From Micavibrio aeruginosavorus_D (GTDB taxonomy: Bacteria; Pseudomonadota; Alphaproteobacteria; Micavibrionales; Micavibrionaceae), in NCBI RefSeq assembly GCF_051245535.1, contig NZ_CP195303.1, positions 1,302,001 through 1,366,000 of the forward strand: a stretch of 64,000 nt of DNA, given 5' to 3'. The notes beneath the pieces were generated by a model that saw only the letters and a list, made by a program, of their open reading frames with translations, was not told the origin of the DNA and did no database searches. Every line of letters begins with the position of its first letter. The stretch's first letter is position 1. Positions 1 through 8,744 of the stretch are shown here, piece by piece. A program made the position numbers and the translations under genes.

Positions 1-1077
1 TTCAACGCGCACGGCAATATTGCCCTGCTTCTGGCCCACGGGCCCGCGGAACATCGGAAAATGGCCGCAGCGCAATTCCAGATCATCATCCACACTCGTA
101 TTAAATACCACGCGCGTGCCAACTTTCCAGTTCAGCAGATCATGCAGCGATACGGTTTTTTCGGCCAGAACCGCCTGCAACTGCACTTCGGTTTTGTACA
201 GTTCCTGGGTCAAGTGGTTTTCCCAGATCGAGTCACGACCGAATTTTTCACCCATGAACATCTGCAACAGCAATTCACGGATGGGTTCCAGCGTTGCATA
301 CGGGATCAGAATTTCAATACGCCCGCCGCGATCACCCATATCCACGCGCAGACGGGCCAGAACGCACGCGTTCCCGGATTGCGTGATGGTGGCAAAACGC
401 GGGTTGGTTTCCATGCGGTCCAATTGGAAGCTGACCGGGGCCAACGGGTCAAACGCGGTGGACAGATCGCTGAGCGTCACGCCAACCATGCGTTCCACCA
501 GTTTGGTTTCAATCGTGGTATAGGGGCGCCCCTCAACACGGATGGCGGGCGTGCCCTTGCGTCCGCCCAGCAACACATCCACGACCGAATAAATCAGTGC
601 GGAATCCGTCACCAGCAGGCCGTTGTTATCCCACTCCTCCGCCTTGAACACCGACAACATGGCGGGCAGCGGGATGGAGTTCATATAATCGCCAAACCGC
701 ACCGTGGACACCTGGTCCAGCGAGACTTCGACGTTATCGGATGTCAAATTGCGCAGGGATGTGGACATCAAACGCACCAGACGGTCGAACACAATGTCCA
801 ACATCGGCAGGCGTTCATAGTTCACCATGGCGGAATTGATCAGGGCCATCACGCCCGACATTTCCTCACCACCCGAAATTTCATCATCGAAACCGAGCAG
901 AGAGTCGATCTCGTCCTGGTTCAGAATGCGGGTGCCGCCATCTTCTTCTTCGTCAAACCCACCATCGAACGACGGCGTGGCGTCGGCCTTCGCCGCGCCA
1001 GAATCAGTACCGTCGCCCCATTCTTCCATCATGGCGCGTTCGGCATCGGTCATTTGTTCCAGTTCGGTATCGCTCAT
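1..1077 (-). CDS. fliM: Flagellar motor switch protein FliM (3' end cut by window edge)
   Basis: FliM forms the middle of the cytoplasmic C-ring; it links FliG to FliN and receives phospho-CheY. 359 codons are visible and no stop is reached before base 1, so the C-terminus lies outside the window. The protein starts MSDTELEQMTDAERAMMEEW and contains the FliM-typical segment MGEKFGRDSIWE, followed by the C-terminal SpoA-like region near the window edge. The start at 1077 follows the fliL stop by 89 bases on the same strand, so fliL-fliM are probably one operon, the usual order in alphaproteobacteria. The acidic N-terminus fits the CheY-binding end. The family call is secure; only the end is missing. 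Confidence 0.93.
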   Translation of the reverse strand, partial: MSDTELEQMTDAERAMMEEWGDGTDSGAAKADATPSFDGGFDEEEDGGTRILNQDEIDSLLGFDDEISGGEEMSGVMALINSAMVNYERLPMLDIVFDRLVRLMSTSLRNLTSDNVEVSLDQVSTVRFGDYMNSIPLPAMLSVFKAEEWDNNGLLVTDSALIYSVVDVLLGGRKGTPAIRVEGRPYTTIETKLVERMVGVTLSDLSTAFDPLAPVSFQLDRMETNPRFATITQSGNACVLARLRVDMGDRGGRIEILIPYATLEPIRELLLQMFMGEKFGRDSIWENHLTQELYKTEVQLQAVLAEKTVSLHDLLNWKVGTRVVFNTSVDDDLELRCGHFPMFRGPVGQKQGNIAVRVE

Positions 1078-1166
1078 AATCTTTAAAATCTTGGCGCTGG
1101 CCGTTACTCTTTACTGTGTTACGCAGGAGGCTTTGCAAACTTCATGCCACAAAAGCCTCTATCCCA

Positions 1167-1754
1167 TTATTGTATCAGGATTTCCTGAAACAGGACATCT
1201 TTGACCTCAACCGGATAGGCCGCCGCGTTCACGCGGGACAGCAATTCCATTTGCAGGCGGTAAATGCCCGCAGACCCGCGCAAATCCTTGACGCGCAGTT
1301 CGCGCAAATATGTCTGGAACTGGTCCACCACGCGCGGCATCACGGCCTGAACCGCGGCCATATCGGCCTGGTTTGCCACTTCCAACTGCACCTTCAAACG
1401 CAGATAACGCGGCTGTTCATCCGGGCCGGACAAATTGACCAGCATGTTTGGAATTTCAAGGAAAACCGGGCCGCCAATCACGCCACCATGGCCATCATCC
1501 TTGCCATGGTCGTCGGCCTTTTTGCCGTGACCATCATCGGCGGCGGCGTGTTCTTCGGTGGCTTCACCCTTCTTCAAAATTTTGTCGAGCGCGCCGGTGA
1601 AATACAGGCCACCACCCGCACCCAGCAACAAGAACAACGGCACGACGGCGAATAAAACAATCTTCTTCGCATTAAACTTTTTGCCACCACCCTCGGCGGC
1701 GCCGTCTTCGCCTGCGCCGTTTTCGGTATCGATGTCATCTGTCTGGTCGGCCAT
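1167..1754 (-). CDS. fliL: Flagellar basal body-associated protein FliL
   Basis: FliL is a single-pass inner-membrane protein around the stators that affects motor torque. The 195-residue product has an acidic N-terminal tail, one membrane segment at about residues 31-53 (core VLFAVVPLFLLLGAGGGLYF), a His/Asp/Lys-rich linker and a periplasmic FliL domain ending in VKDVLFQEILIQ, the usual FliL tail. I chose the ATG at 1754 because AGGA lies nine bases upstream; an in-frame start 20 codons earlier (1814) has no such site. It precedes fliM on the same strand and is divergent from flgF. The linker HGKKADDHGKDDGHGG is unusually rich in His and could bind metal, but this is only a compositional remark. 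Confidence 0.92.
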   Translation of the reverse strand: MADQTDDIDTENGAGEDGAAEGGGKKFNAKKIVLFAVVPLFLLLGAGGGLYFTGALDKILKKGEATEEHAAADDGHGKKADDHGKDDGHGGVIGGPVFLEIPNMLVNLSGPDEQPRYLRLKVQLEVANQADMAAVQAVMPRVVDQFQTYLRELRVKDLRGSAGIYRLQMELLSRVNAAAYPVEVKDVLFQEILIQ

Positions 1755-2137
1755 GGTCGTGAATCCTGTCTGGGTCGGGGCCGGAGGCCTTTCAGATAAA
1801 AAGGCCAGCCCCATGAAATATATAGCGAATCTATTATCAGGCTATCATACCTTAGCGCGCAATACCCCCCTTACATAAATCCGACGATCTGCCCCCGGCC
1901 CCGATCACATGGAAATCACATGGAAAAAATTGCCCTGTGCAGGCGCATTTTTGCCCGATCCGGGAAATAGCCGGTCTCTTATCGCCCTGCCCAACCCGGC
2001 AAAAACAACCCAAGCCATTGATAAACAACAAATTTATAAACTGGCACGCCGGGTGCATACACTTTTGGTGGAGGGTCAGGCCGACGAACAGCCAACCTTT
2101 CGGAAAATAAACCGGTCAACAAGGGACCAGACAGACA
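1755..2137. promoter_or_regulatory. Divergent intergenic region between fliL and flgF
   Basis: This 383-base gap separates the divergent fliL-fliM and flgF-flgG-flgA-flgH groups and should hold promoters for both. A sigma-54-like sequence for the flgF side is at 2042-2057 (listed separately). I found no equally good promoter pointing toward fliL. An open frame runs across the right half but overlaps flgF out of frame and looks like chance. Confidence 0.6.
2042..2057 (+). promoter_or_regulatory. Sigma-54-type promoter upstream of flgF
   Basis: The sequence TGGCACGCCGGGTGCA keeps the sigma-54 -24 element TGGCACG and the -12 GC, with exactly ten bases between the invariant GG and GC. Transcription would begin near 2068, about 70 bases before the flgF ATG. 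FlbD, a sigma-54 activator, is encoded in the same window. The -12 element has GTGC where TTGC is consensus. Confidence 0.7.
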
Positions 2138-2860
2138 ATGGAAAATTCGATCTACACCGGATTGTCACGTCAGATGGCGCTTCAAAGCGACATGAACACG
2201 ATTGCGAACAACCTCGCCAACGTGAACACGCCGGGTTATCGCGGCCAATACATGCTGTTTACAGAATATGTGGAAAACCCGAAGGGCATCGAAGATCCCC
2301 TCTCCATGGTGGAAGATTACGGCCAGTTCATCAGCAACAAGCCCGGACCGATGACGCATACAGGCAATCCGCTGGATGTCGCCATGCAGGGCCCCGGCTT
2401 TATCGGCGTCACGCGCGGTGGTGAAACATTCTACACCCGCGCCGGGAATTTCATGCTGGGTGAAAATGGCGAACTGGTCACCCCCATCGGTGACCGCGTG
2501 GCCAGCGCGGGCGGATCCCCCATCACCATTCCAGAAGGTGCCAAGTCGGTCAGTATTGCCGAGGACGGCATGGTTTCGACGGAAAATGGTGCCGTCGGCC
2601 AGATCATGATGACCGAATTTGAAAATATCAACGACCTCGATGCGATCGGCGACAATTTATACCAAGCCAACGCACCGGGAAACGCCGCCACGGAAACCCG
2701 CATGATCAGCGGCATGGTGGAAGGATCGAACGTCAATCCGATCATGGAAATGACCCGCATGATTGATACGCAGCGCGCGTACCAGTCCGCGGCACGAATG
2801 TTGCAGAGTGAACATGACCGCCAGCGCACGATGATTCAGCGCTTGAGCCAGGCACAGTAA
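2138..2860 (+). CDS. flgF: Flagellar proximal rod protein FlgF
   Basis: FlgF is a rod subunit of the flagellar axial structure, exported through the flagellar type III apparatus. The 240-residue protein has the rod/hook N-terminal motif ANNLANVNTPGYR at about residues 25-37 and the C-terminal coiled segment with the helix MIDTQRAYQSAARMLQ typical of this family. It is the first gene of flgF-flgG-flgA-flgH, with 36 bases to flgG. The sigma-54-type sequence at 2042-2057 is the likely promoter. FlgF and FlgG are paralogues; I assign FlgF to the shorter upstream one by gene order and sequence style. Confidence 0.9.
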   Translation: MENSIYTGLSRQMALQSDMNTIANNLANVNTPGYRGQYMLFTEYVENPKGIEDPLSMVEDYGQFISNKPGPMTHTGNPLDVAMQGPGFIGVTRGGETFYTRAGNFMLGENGELVTPIGDRVASAGGSPITIPEGAKSVSIAEDGMVSTENGAVGQIMMTEFENINDLDAIGDNLYQANAPGNAATETRMISGMVEGSNVNPIMEMTRMIDTQRAYQSAARMLQSEHDRQRTMIQRLSQAQ

Positions 2861-2896
2861 TTTAACGGGATACACGGGTAAAGGGAGCCACACATT

Positions 2897-3685
2897 ATGA
2901 TGCGATCATTGGACATCGGCGCCACGGGGATGCAGGCACAACAGATGAATGTTGATGTCATCTCCCAGAACATCGCCAACATGACCACCACCGGCTATAA
3001 ACGCCGCCGTGCGGATTTTAAGGATCTGATGTATCAAAACATCACCCGCCCGGGCACGACGTCATCCGATTCCGGCACGATTGTTCCCGCCGGTTTGCAG
3101 ATGGGTCTGGGCGTGCGCGCCGCCGGTGTGTACCGCATCCACGAACAAGGCACATTGAAAGTGACGGAAAACCCGCTGGATCTGGCCATCAACGGCGATG
3201 GTTTCTTCCAGATTGAATTGCCAAGTGGCGAAACCGCCTACACCCGTGATGGTGTGTTTCAGGTGAACCAGGACGGCGAATTGGTGACCGGCATGGGCTA
3301 TCTGCTGCAACCCGGTATCGTTATCCCGGAAGATGCCACCGACATTGAAATCAACGAAAGCGGCCAGGTTTTTGCGAAAATCCAGAACCAGGTCAACCAG
3401 CAGGAAGTCGGCCAAATTGAACTGAGCACCTTCATCAACCCGGCCGGTTTGGACGCCATTGGCGACAACCTGTTGCTGGAAACCGAAGCCTCTGGTTCAC
3501 CGATCAACGGCAACCCGAACGAAGATAATTTTGGCAGCATTCGCCAAGGCATTCTCGAAAGCTCCAACGTCAACGTGGTTGAAGAAATCACCAACCTGAT
3601 CAGCGCCCAACGTGCGTATGAAATGAACTCCAAGGTCATTTCCGCAAGCGATGAGATGCTGAGCACCGTGGTTCAATTGCGCTAA
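2897..3685 (+). CDS. flgG: Flagellar distal rod protein FlgG
   Basis: FlgG makes the distal rod that crosses the P- and L-rings. The 262-residue product begins MMRSLDIGATGMQAQQMN, carries the motif SQNIANMTTTGYKR near residue 25, and ends with the family helix LISAQRAYEMNSKVISASDE. Its length matches the usual FlgG length of about 260. GGGAG lies upstream of the paired ATGs at 2897/2900, and either could be used. It lies between flgF and flgA in one operon. Confidence 0.95.
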   Translation: MMRSLDIGATGMQAQQMNVDVISQNIANMTTTGYKRRRADFKDLMYQNITRPGTTSSDSGTIVPAGLQMGLGVRAAGVYRIHEQGTLKVTENPLDLAINGDGFFQIELPSGETAYTRDGVFQVNQDGELVTGMGYLLQPGIVIPEDATDIEINESGQVFAKIQNQVNQQEVGQIELSTFINPAGLDAIGDNLLLETEASGSPINGNPNEDNFGSIRQGILESSNVNVVEEITNLISAQRAYEMNSKVISASDEMLSTVVQLR

Positions 3686-3704
3686 TTGATAAGGGAATAA
3701 AACA

Positions 3705-4676
3705 ATGAAACAGACCATTCTGACATCATTGGATATGGCGGCCCGCATTTCAGTGCTGGTTCTGGCCCTTGTTCTGGCGGCGTTTATCGCTGTCGCCGGG
3801 GCCCGCACGGCCCACGCCGCATCGTTGAAACCGGACGTCGTTCTGGATCAAGGGGCGTTGACCGTCGGTCATCTGTTCGACAATGCCGGTCGCAATGCCG
3901 CCTATATTCTGGGCCCCGGCCCAGATGCGGGTGAAACGTTGACGCTGAATGCATCATCCCTGCTCCGCATCGCCATGGCGCTGGATCTGGACTGGCGTCC
4001 GGACAGCCCGACCGACAAAATCACGGTCACGCGCGCCGCAACGATCATTCCGACCAGCGATGTTGAATCCGCACTGGAAGAAAAACTGGGCGAACAGGGC
4101 CTGACCGGGAATTTCTCGGCCTATATCAACGGCACGAACCAGGACATCGTTCTGCCCGCGGACCAAGCCGCCACGGTTGAAATTGATGAAATGCGTTATG
4201 ACCCGCGCACATCCACCTTTACCGCGACCGTGTATGCACCGTCCCGTGACAAATCCACGGTGAAACTGCCGGTGTCCGGTCAAGTGCGCCAGATGATTTC
4301 CGTTCCGGTGCTGAAAGCCGCCCTGCGCAATGGTGATTTGATCGGCATGAATGATCTGGATTTCATTGAAATGTATGTGAAGGACATTGGTACCGATGTC
4401 ATCACCGATGCCGAAAAACTGGTCAACATGACCCCGCGCCGTGTCGCGATTGCCGGTCAGCCGGTCCGTTCCATGGACATTCAGCGTCCGGAACTGGTCA
4501 GCCGTGGCAAGAACGTCACCATTATCTTCAAAACGGGTCCGATGATGCTGACCGCAACGGGTCGGGCATTGCAGAACGGCGCCAATGGCGATCTGGTCCG
4601 CGTCACCAATCTGGCCAGCAATATTCAGGTTGATGCGGTTGTAACCGGATCACATGAAGTGACCGTCACAGAATAA
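3705..4676 (+). CDS. flgA: Flagellar P-ring chaperone FlgA
   Basis: FlgA is a periplasmic chaperone that helps FlgI assemble into the P-ring. The 323-residue precursor has an N-terminal signal peptide (hydrophobic VLVLALVLAAFIAVAG, cleavage probably after the AHA near residue 36) and a C-terminal SAF/ChapFlgA domain containing the segment AIAGQPVRSMDIQRPELVS, which is typical of FlgA. It lies 19 bases after flgG. At 323 residues it is longer than enteric FlgA, as alphaproteobacterial forms often are, with the extra length N-terminal to the SAF region. Confidence 0.9.
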   Translation: MKQTILTSLDMAARISVLVLALVLAAFIAVAGARTAHAASLKPDVVLDQGALTVGHLFDNAGRNAAYILGPGPDAGETLTLNASSLLRIAMALDLDWRPDSPTDKITVTRAATIIPTSDVESALEEKLGEQGLTGNFSAYINGTNQDIVLPADQAATVEIDEMRYDPRTSTFTATVYAPSRDKSTVKLPVSGQVRQMISVPVLKAALRNGDLIGMNDLDFIEMYVKDIGTDVITDAEKLVNMTPRRVAIAGQPVRSMDIQRPELVSRGKNVTIIFKTGPMMLTATGRALQNGANGDLVRVTNLASNIQVDAVVTGSHEVTVTE

Positions 4677-4720
4677 AAAACAATAAAAGCATACGACAAG
4701 GGAAAGTAAGGAGAAGTACA

Positions 4721-5485
4721 ATGATTGCAACAACACACAAAAATCGCGCCAGCCGCCTTGCCCTGGTCTTGTTGATGGGCGTGTCTTTGAGTGCCTGTGG
4801 CGCCAGCGAGCGTCTGTCCAATGTGGGCCAGGCCCCCGGCATGAGCCCGATTGTAAACCCGCAAACGCAACCGGATTACAAGCCGATCAGCATGCCGATG
4901 CCCGCACCGGAAGTGGCGATGAAACAGCCGAATTCCCTGTGGCAATCCAACCGCAAGAGCTTCTTCAAGGATCAGCGCGCCAGCAATATTGGTGACATCC
5001 TGACCGTTGTTATCGACATTGATGACGAAGCCGATTTGGAAAACAAAACGGACCGGACCCGCAGCTCCAGCGAAAACGCAGGACTGGACAATTTGCTGGG
5101 ATATGAAGCATCACTGGGCCAAATTCTGCCCGAGGCCGTAGATAACGCCAACCTGGTCGGTGCCGATGCAGATTCCAGCCATGCGGGCAGCGGCAAAATC
5201 GAACGTGAAGAAGAAATCACGATGAAGGTTGCCGCCATCATCACGCAAATCCTGCCCAACGGTAACATGGTTATCGCGGGCAATCAGGAAGTGCGCGTGA
5301 ACTTTGAAAAACGCATTCTGAACGTCGCCGGCGTCATTCGTCCGGAAGACATTGCGATCGACAACTCGATCTCATACGAAAAAATTGCCGAAGCCCGTAT
5401 CATCTACGGCGGTCAAGGACAGATTACCGATGTCCAGCAACCGCGTTACGGACAACAGGTTTACGATATTCTGTTCCCCTTCTAA
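4721..5485 (+). CDS. flgH: Flagellar L-ring lipoprotein FlgH
   Basis: FlgH forms the outer-membrane L-ring around the distal rod. The 254-residue precursor has a lipoprotein signal ending in the lipobox LSAC (Cys at about residue 26), then the FlgH core with NSLWQSNRKSFFKDQRA, IGDILTVVIDIDD and the C-terminal GQGQITDVQQPRYGQQV. AAGGAG lies just upstream of the ATG. It is the last gene of the flgF operon and is followed by the bidirectional terminator at 5660-5690. Its usual partner flgI is not adjacent; it lies 2 kb away behind dksA and fliX. Confidence 0.95.
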   Translation: MIATTHKNRASRLALVLLMGVSLSACGASERLSNVGQAPGMSPIVNPQTQPDYKPISMPMPAPEVAMKQPNSLWQSNRKSFFKDQRASNIGDILTVVIDIDDEADLENKTDRTRSSSENAGLDNLLGYEASLGQILPEAVDNANLVGADADSSHAGSGKIEREEEITMKVAAIITQILPNGNMVIAGNQEVRVNFEKRILNVAGVIRPEDIAIDNSISYEKIAEARIIYGGQGQITDVQQPRYGQQVYDILFPF

Positions 5486-5659
5486 CCCCAGACCCGACCG
5501 TCGGCCTTTCTCGTACCCCCGAAAAGGCCATGGAAGGAGAACAGATAAGGCGCGTCCCCTTGCCACCCGACCCCTTCCCCCTTCCGCTCTGGGGGTAAGG
5601 GGGCCGCCGCCCCCTTTGACTGTAGGACCCCAACAGTCACCCCAACCCTTGTTACCTCC

Positions 5660-5690
5660 AACCGGCTCTTCCCCAAGAGCCGGTTTTTCT
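5660..5690. terminator. Bidirectional rho-independent terminator between flgH and the converging small gene
   Basis: An 11-bp perfect stem AACCGGCTCTT/AAGAGCCGGTT with a CCCC loop is followed by a T-run on the plus strand. It sits between convergent genes and can serve both. Confidence 0.85.
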
Positions 5691-5698
5691 TTTCTCAT

Positions 5699-6094
5699 TT
5701 AGCTGACCATCAAGCCTTTGAAACTCATCCACGCCAAGCCATTGCAATACATGAAGGCATTATCCCGGTAATCAATGGTTCCCGCCGTACCACAGAAAAG
5801 CCCGGTGGGCAGCCCCAGCATCGTGCGCCATTTCGTGCCATCGCACATGTAATACACATTCAGACCATGGTTATAATCCAGCGCGCCGGGATTTGAACAA
5901 GATGGCAACAACAAATAATCCACCAACCCGAGATCAATCAGATTGAAGCGGAACCAATTTGACCCATCATAAAATTCCAGATTATTGATCGTGCTGTTAT
6001 AGCGCATCGTACCCGCACTCTGCGCATTCGCGGGATTCGCGGAAAAAACGATGCAAATTGTCATGATGATTGCGAAAAACCACCGTACCCGCAT
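5699..6094 (-). CDS. Small secreted protein with repeated Cys/Trp motif, function unknown
   Basis: I do not recognise a named family. The 131-residue precursor has a clear signal peptide (core FFAIIMTICIVFSA, cleavage probably after ANA). Three imperfect repeats follow, each with a [RD]Y residue pair, then an aromatic stretch, a [DN]G and a W: AGTMRYNSTINNLEFYDGSNW, then ALDYNHG with CDGTKW, then TIDYRDN with YCNGLAW. I chose the ATG at 6094 because GGGGG sits eight bases upstream. Related motifs occur in the secreted protein at 56087-57175. It probably folds as small disulfide-stabilised repeats in the periplasm or on the surface, but that is inference. Confidence 0.6.
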   Translation of the reverse strand: MRVRWFFAIIMTICIVFSANPANAQSAGTMRYNSTINNLEFYDGSNWFRFNLIDLGLVDYLLLPSCSNPGALDYNHGLNVYYMCDGTKWRTMLGLPTGLFCGTAGTIDYRDNAFMYCNGLAWMSFKGLMVS

Positions 6095-6222
6095 AATCAT
6101 TTCCCCCGAAATCCGCCGTTTTTTAAAACCCTCAACGGAAGACGTGGCAATGGATGTGCCAGCACACTGGTGCATTGGCGGGGCAATGTGTTCGCAAAAT
6201 GAGAACAGCGAAAAACCCAAAT

Positions 6223-6253
6223 AAAAAACCCGGACCTTGCGGACCGGGTTTTT
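6223..6253 (-). terminator. Rho-independent terminator downstream of dksA
   Basis: Read on the minus strand, a stem with arms AAAAACCCGG and CCGGGTTTTT encloses further pairing around GCAA. It ends 22 bases beyond the dksA stop. Confidence 0.75.
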
Positions 6254-6274
6254 AAGAGATCTTAAAGCGTTCGC

Positions 6275-6733
6275 CTATTCGTCGCGGTGCGTGCGCTCCA
6301 TGCGCTCGTGACGCTCTTGCGCCTCAAGGCTGAGTGTTGCAATCGCGCGGGCTTCCAGACGGGCCACGGAAATCGGCTCGCCCGTTTCTTCGCAATAGCC
6401 ATACGAACCATCTTCGATGCGCAGCAGCGCTTCGTTGATTTTCGAAATCAGCTTGCGTTCACGGTCGCGTGTGCGTAGTTCCAGCGCGTGATCGGTTTCC
6501 GCCGATGCACGATCCGCCAGATCCGGCTTCTGCAATTCTGTGCTTTGCAGCGTGTTATGAATGGTCTCGGACGATTCACGCAGCAGCTCTTCCCGCCATG
6601 CGATCAATTTGCGGCGGAAATATTCCAGCATCAGGGGATTCATGAAATCGCCCTTGTCCTTCTTCGGATCATAATCCGGCGGCAGACTGGTCGAGGTGCT
6701 GTCAGTGTTCTTTGCTTTTGTTTTTGTGGCCAT
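6275..6733 (-). CDS. dksA: RNA polymerase-binding transcription factor DksA
   Basis: DksA binds the RNA polymerase secondary channel and, with ppGpp, changes promoter use in the stringent response. The 152-residue protein has the long coiled-coil region with DRASAETDHALELRTRDRER, followed by the globular domain GSYGYCEETGEPISVARLEA and the C-terminal helix EAQERHERMER. Of the four zinc-finger cysteines of enteric DksA, only one remains, a pattern usual in alphaproteobacterial DksA. The ATG at 6733 is preceded by AGGA at good spacing; an in-frame ATG 11 codons earlier is less likely. It lies among flagellar genes, as in other alphaproteobacteria. Confidence 0.9.
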   Translation of the reverse strand: MATKTKAKNTDSTSTSLPPDYDPKKDKGDFMNPLMLEYFRRKLIAWREELLRESSETIHNTLQSTELQKPDLADRASAETDHALELRTRDRERKLISKINEALLRIEDGSYGYCEETGEPISVARLEARAIATLSLEAQERHERMERTHRDE

Positions 6734-6856
6734 GGCCCCATTCCTATGCTGTGAGGGGGTGTACATTAAACAGACTCAAATATATGGATTTCCGCCCCCC
6801 TCAGGCAAGCGGTAAAAATCCTTTGAATTCAATGATAAACAGATCTTTGCCGCTTT

Positions 6857-7309
6857 TTACGCTCCCGGGTGGGGGTCTGACCCGCCCAACGCCATGCGCA
6901 TCTTGGCAATTTCGATCTGCGCGCGCAGATCAATTTCATCCAGAATCGCGGTCAAACCCGGGTCCTTAATGCGTTCCCGGTGTTGCGCCACAACATCGGC
7001 AATGTTCAAAATATCCCCAACGGTCATGGTTCCGGTCAACAACCCGAGGCGAATGGCCTCCAACTGGTCCAAAACATTATCCGCCCGGCCCACCATACGG
7101 CGGCGTGCGGCACGGGCGGCGGGGTCTTCGACCTCCTGCGCGGCCAGCAGGGCATCAACTTGGGCAATGGCCCGCGCCGTTGCCGGAGCCGCGGTTTCAG
7201 CCGTTCCGCCCGTCATAAAGTCACCAAAGGACGCCCCCGCTGCGCCGGCCTTGTCTTTCGACCGGGTGGAGCTGGTTTGGGATGTCTTATTCGGGCCTTC
7301 AATCTTCAT
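6857..7309 (-). CDS. fliX: Flagellar assembly regulator FliX
   Basis: In Caulobacter FliX couples early basal-body assembly to late gene expression by controlling the sigma-54 activator FlbD. The 150-residue protein begins MKIEGPNKTSQTSS and contains the conserved C-terminal region DQLEAIRLGLLTGTMTVGDI followed by LTAILDEIDLRAQIEIAK. It is transcribed divergently from flgI, the arrangement known from Caulobacter. Its presence together with flbD (26189-27598) and sigma-54-like promoters at 2042 and 7522 supports a FliX-FlbD checkpoint here. Confidence 0.88.
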   Translation of the reverse strand: MKIEGPNKTSQTSSTRSKDKAGAAGASFGDFMTGGTAETAAPATARAIAQVDALLAAQEVEDPAARAARRRMVGRADNVLDQLEAIRLGLLTGTMTVGDILNIADVVAQHRERIKDPGLTAILDEIDLRAQIEIAKMRMALGGSDPHPGA

Positions 7310-7521
7310 GGCGATACCAGTGACTTAAGGGGATAGTGAGGAAACGCGCGGGGGAAACACCCCCATTCCTTTCAGGATACCATTTTTATACGCGACGCGG
7401 CACAGGCAATTTTTGCCGCTCTGCACGATCCAAAGGCAGGCTTTGCCCCAAAACCGTGATTTCACGCGCCAAACCACAATTTAACACATTGTTTTTAAAC
7501 AGTAATTTTTAAATCCTCCTG

Positions 7522-7538
7522 TGGCACGCCCCCTGCAT
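7522..7538 (+). promoter_or_regulatory. Sigma-54-type promoter upstream of flgI
   Basis: TGGCACGCCCCCTGCAT has the -24 TGGCACG and a -12 CTGC, with exactly ten bases between GG (7523-7524) and GC (7535-7536). The predicted start is near 7548, about 25-35 bases before the flgI start. It is nearly the same sequence as the promoter at 2042. Confidence 0.75.
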
Positions 7539-7570
7539 CTGTATACCCGGAATAATGGCTTTCTCGGCTT

Positions 7571-8731
7571 ATGGGAAGAATGATGCAAACAACGACATAT
7601 AATATGAGAGCCTTCGTGCGCGGCCTGACCCTGATGGGCCTGACCGTCATTTTGGGTGCCGTCATGGCCACCCCCGCTTTCACCAAAACCACCCGGATCA
7701 AAGACATCATCAATATTGAAGGTGTCCGTGACAACCAACTGGTTGGCTACGGTCTGGTTGTTGGCTTGAACGGGACGGGCGATTCGCTGAACAACGCGCC
7801 GTTTACCCGCCAATCCCTGACCGCCATGCTGGAACGTCTGGGCGTCAATGTTAAGGATGAAAACCTGAACACCGGCAACGTCGCCGCCGTTATGGTCACC
7901 GCCACCCTGCCCCCCTTTACCAACCAAGGCGGCCGTATTGATGTGACCGTGTCCGCCATGGGCGATGCCGACAGCCTGCAAGGCGGGACCTTGCTGGTCA
8001 CACCGTTGCTGGGCGCCGACAGCGAAGTGTACGCCGTGGCCCAAGGCCCGGTGAACATTGCAGGCTTTGCCGCAACGGGTGCCGCCGAAACCATCACACA
8101 AAACACCCCGACCGCCGGCCGCATTCCGGGCGGTGCCATTGTTGAACGCGAACTGGATTTCCAACTGGCCGATTACACGCAAGTGCGTCTGGCCCTGCGC
8201 AATCCGGATTTCACGACCGCCCGCCGCATCGCCAGCGCCATTAACGGCTTCACCGCCACCAATGTGGCCACGGCCGAAAACGCCGCCAGCGTCGTCCTGA
8301 AAAAACCGTCCGGCTATAAAGGCTCGATCGTTGACCTGATCACCGATGTCGAACAACTGCCCGTGCAGCCGGATCAAATTGCCCGCGTTGTGATTGACGA
8401 ACGCAGCGGCGTGATCGTGATGGGCTCCGAAGTGCGCATCAACACCGTTGCGATTGCGCAAGGCAACCTGACCATCAAAATCACGGAATCACCGCAAGTA
8501 TCCCAACCGAACCCGTTCGCGGAACAAGGCGAAACCGTCGTCGTGCCGCGTACCGATGTTGAAGTCAATAATGGCGCAGATGTTCGCCTGGGCGTTCTGG
8601 AGAGCGGCGTGACGCTGCAGGATCTGGTCACCGGATTGAACCGCCTGGGCGTGGCCCCCCGCGACATGATCACCATTTTACAAGCGATCAAGGCCGCCGG
8701 TGCCCTGCAAGCTGAAATCGACACGCTGTAA
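7571..8731 (+). CDS. flgI: Flagellar P-ring protein FlgI
   Basis: FlgI forms the periplasmic P-ring in the peptidoglycan layer. The 386-residue precursor has a signal peptide (core LTLMGLTVILGAVMATPAF), then the strongly conserved start RIKDIINIEGVRDNQLVGYG and the core GLNGTGDS. The C-terminal part has DLVTGLNRLGVAPRDMITIL and ends AAGALQAEID, both family hallmarks. The true start may be 7571 or one of the paired ATGs at 7580/7583; GGGAAG lies just before the latter. It heads the group flgI, flgJ/cheL-type, flgN/flbY-type, as in Caulobacter. Confidence 0.95.
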   Translation: MGRMMQTTTYNMRAFVRGLTLMGLTVILGAVMATPAFTKTTRIKDIINIEGVRDNQLVGYGLVVGLNGTGDSLNNAPFTRQSLTAMLERLGVNVKDENLNTGNVAAVMVTATLPPFTNQGGRIDVTVSAMGDADSLQGGTLLVTPLLGADSEVYAVAQGPVNIAGFAATGAAETITQNTPTAGRIPGGAIVERELDFQLADYTQVRLALRNPDFTTARRIASAINGFTATNVATAENAASVVLKKPSGYKGSIVDLITDVEQLPVQPDQIARVVIDERSGVIVMGSEVRINTVAIAQGNLTIKITESPQVSQPNPFAEQGETVVVPRTDVEVNNGADVRLGVLESGVTLQDLVTGLNRLGVAPRDMITILQAIKAAGALQAEIDTL

Positions 8732-8744
8732 GGAGGGATGAACC

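Noticed and set aside
1909..2424. Open frame crossing the fliL-flgF gap into flgF
   Set aside because: Overlaps flgF out of frame and covers the sigma-54 promoter.
7418..7432. GC-N10-CCA on the minus strand before fliX, a possible sigma-54 promoter
   Set aside because: Spacing fits but the -12 element is GAGC and the -24 is TGGATCG; too weak to list.
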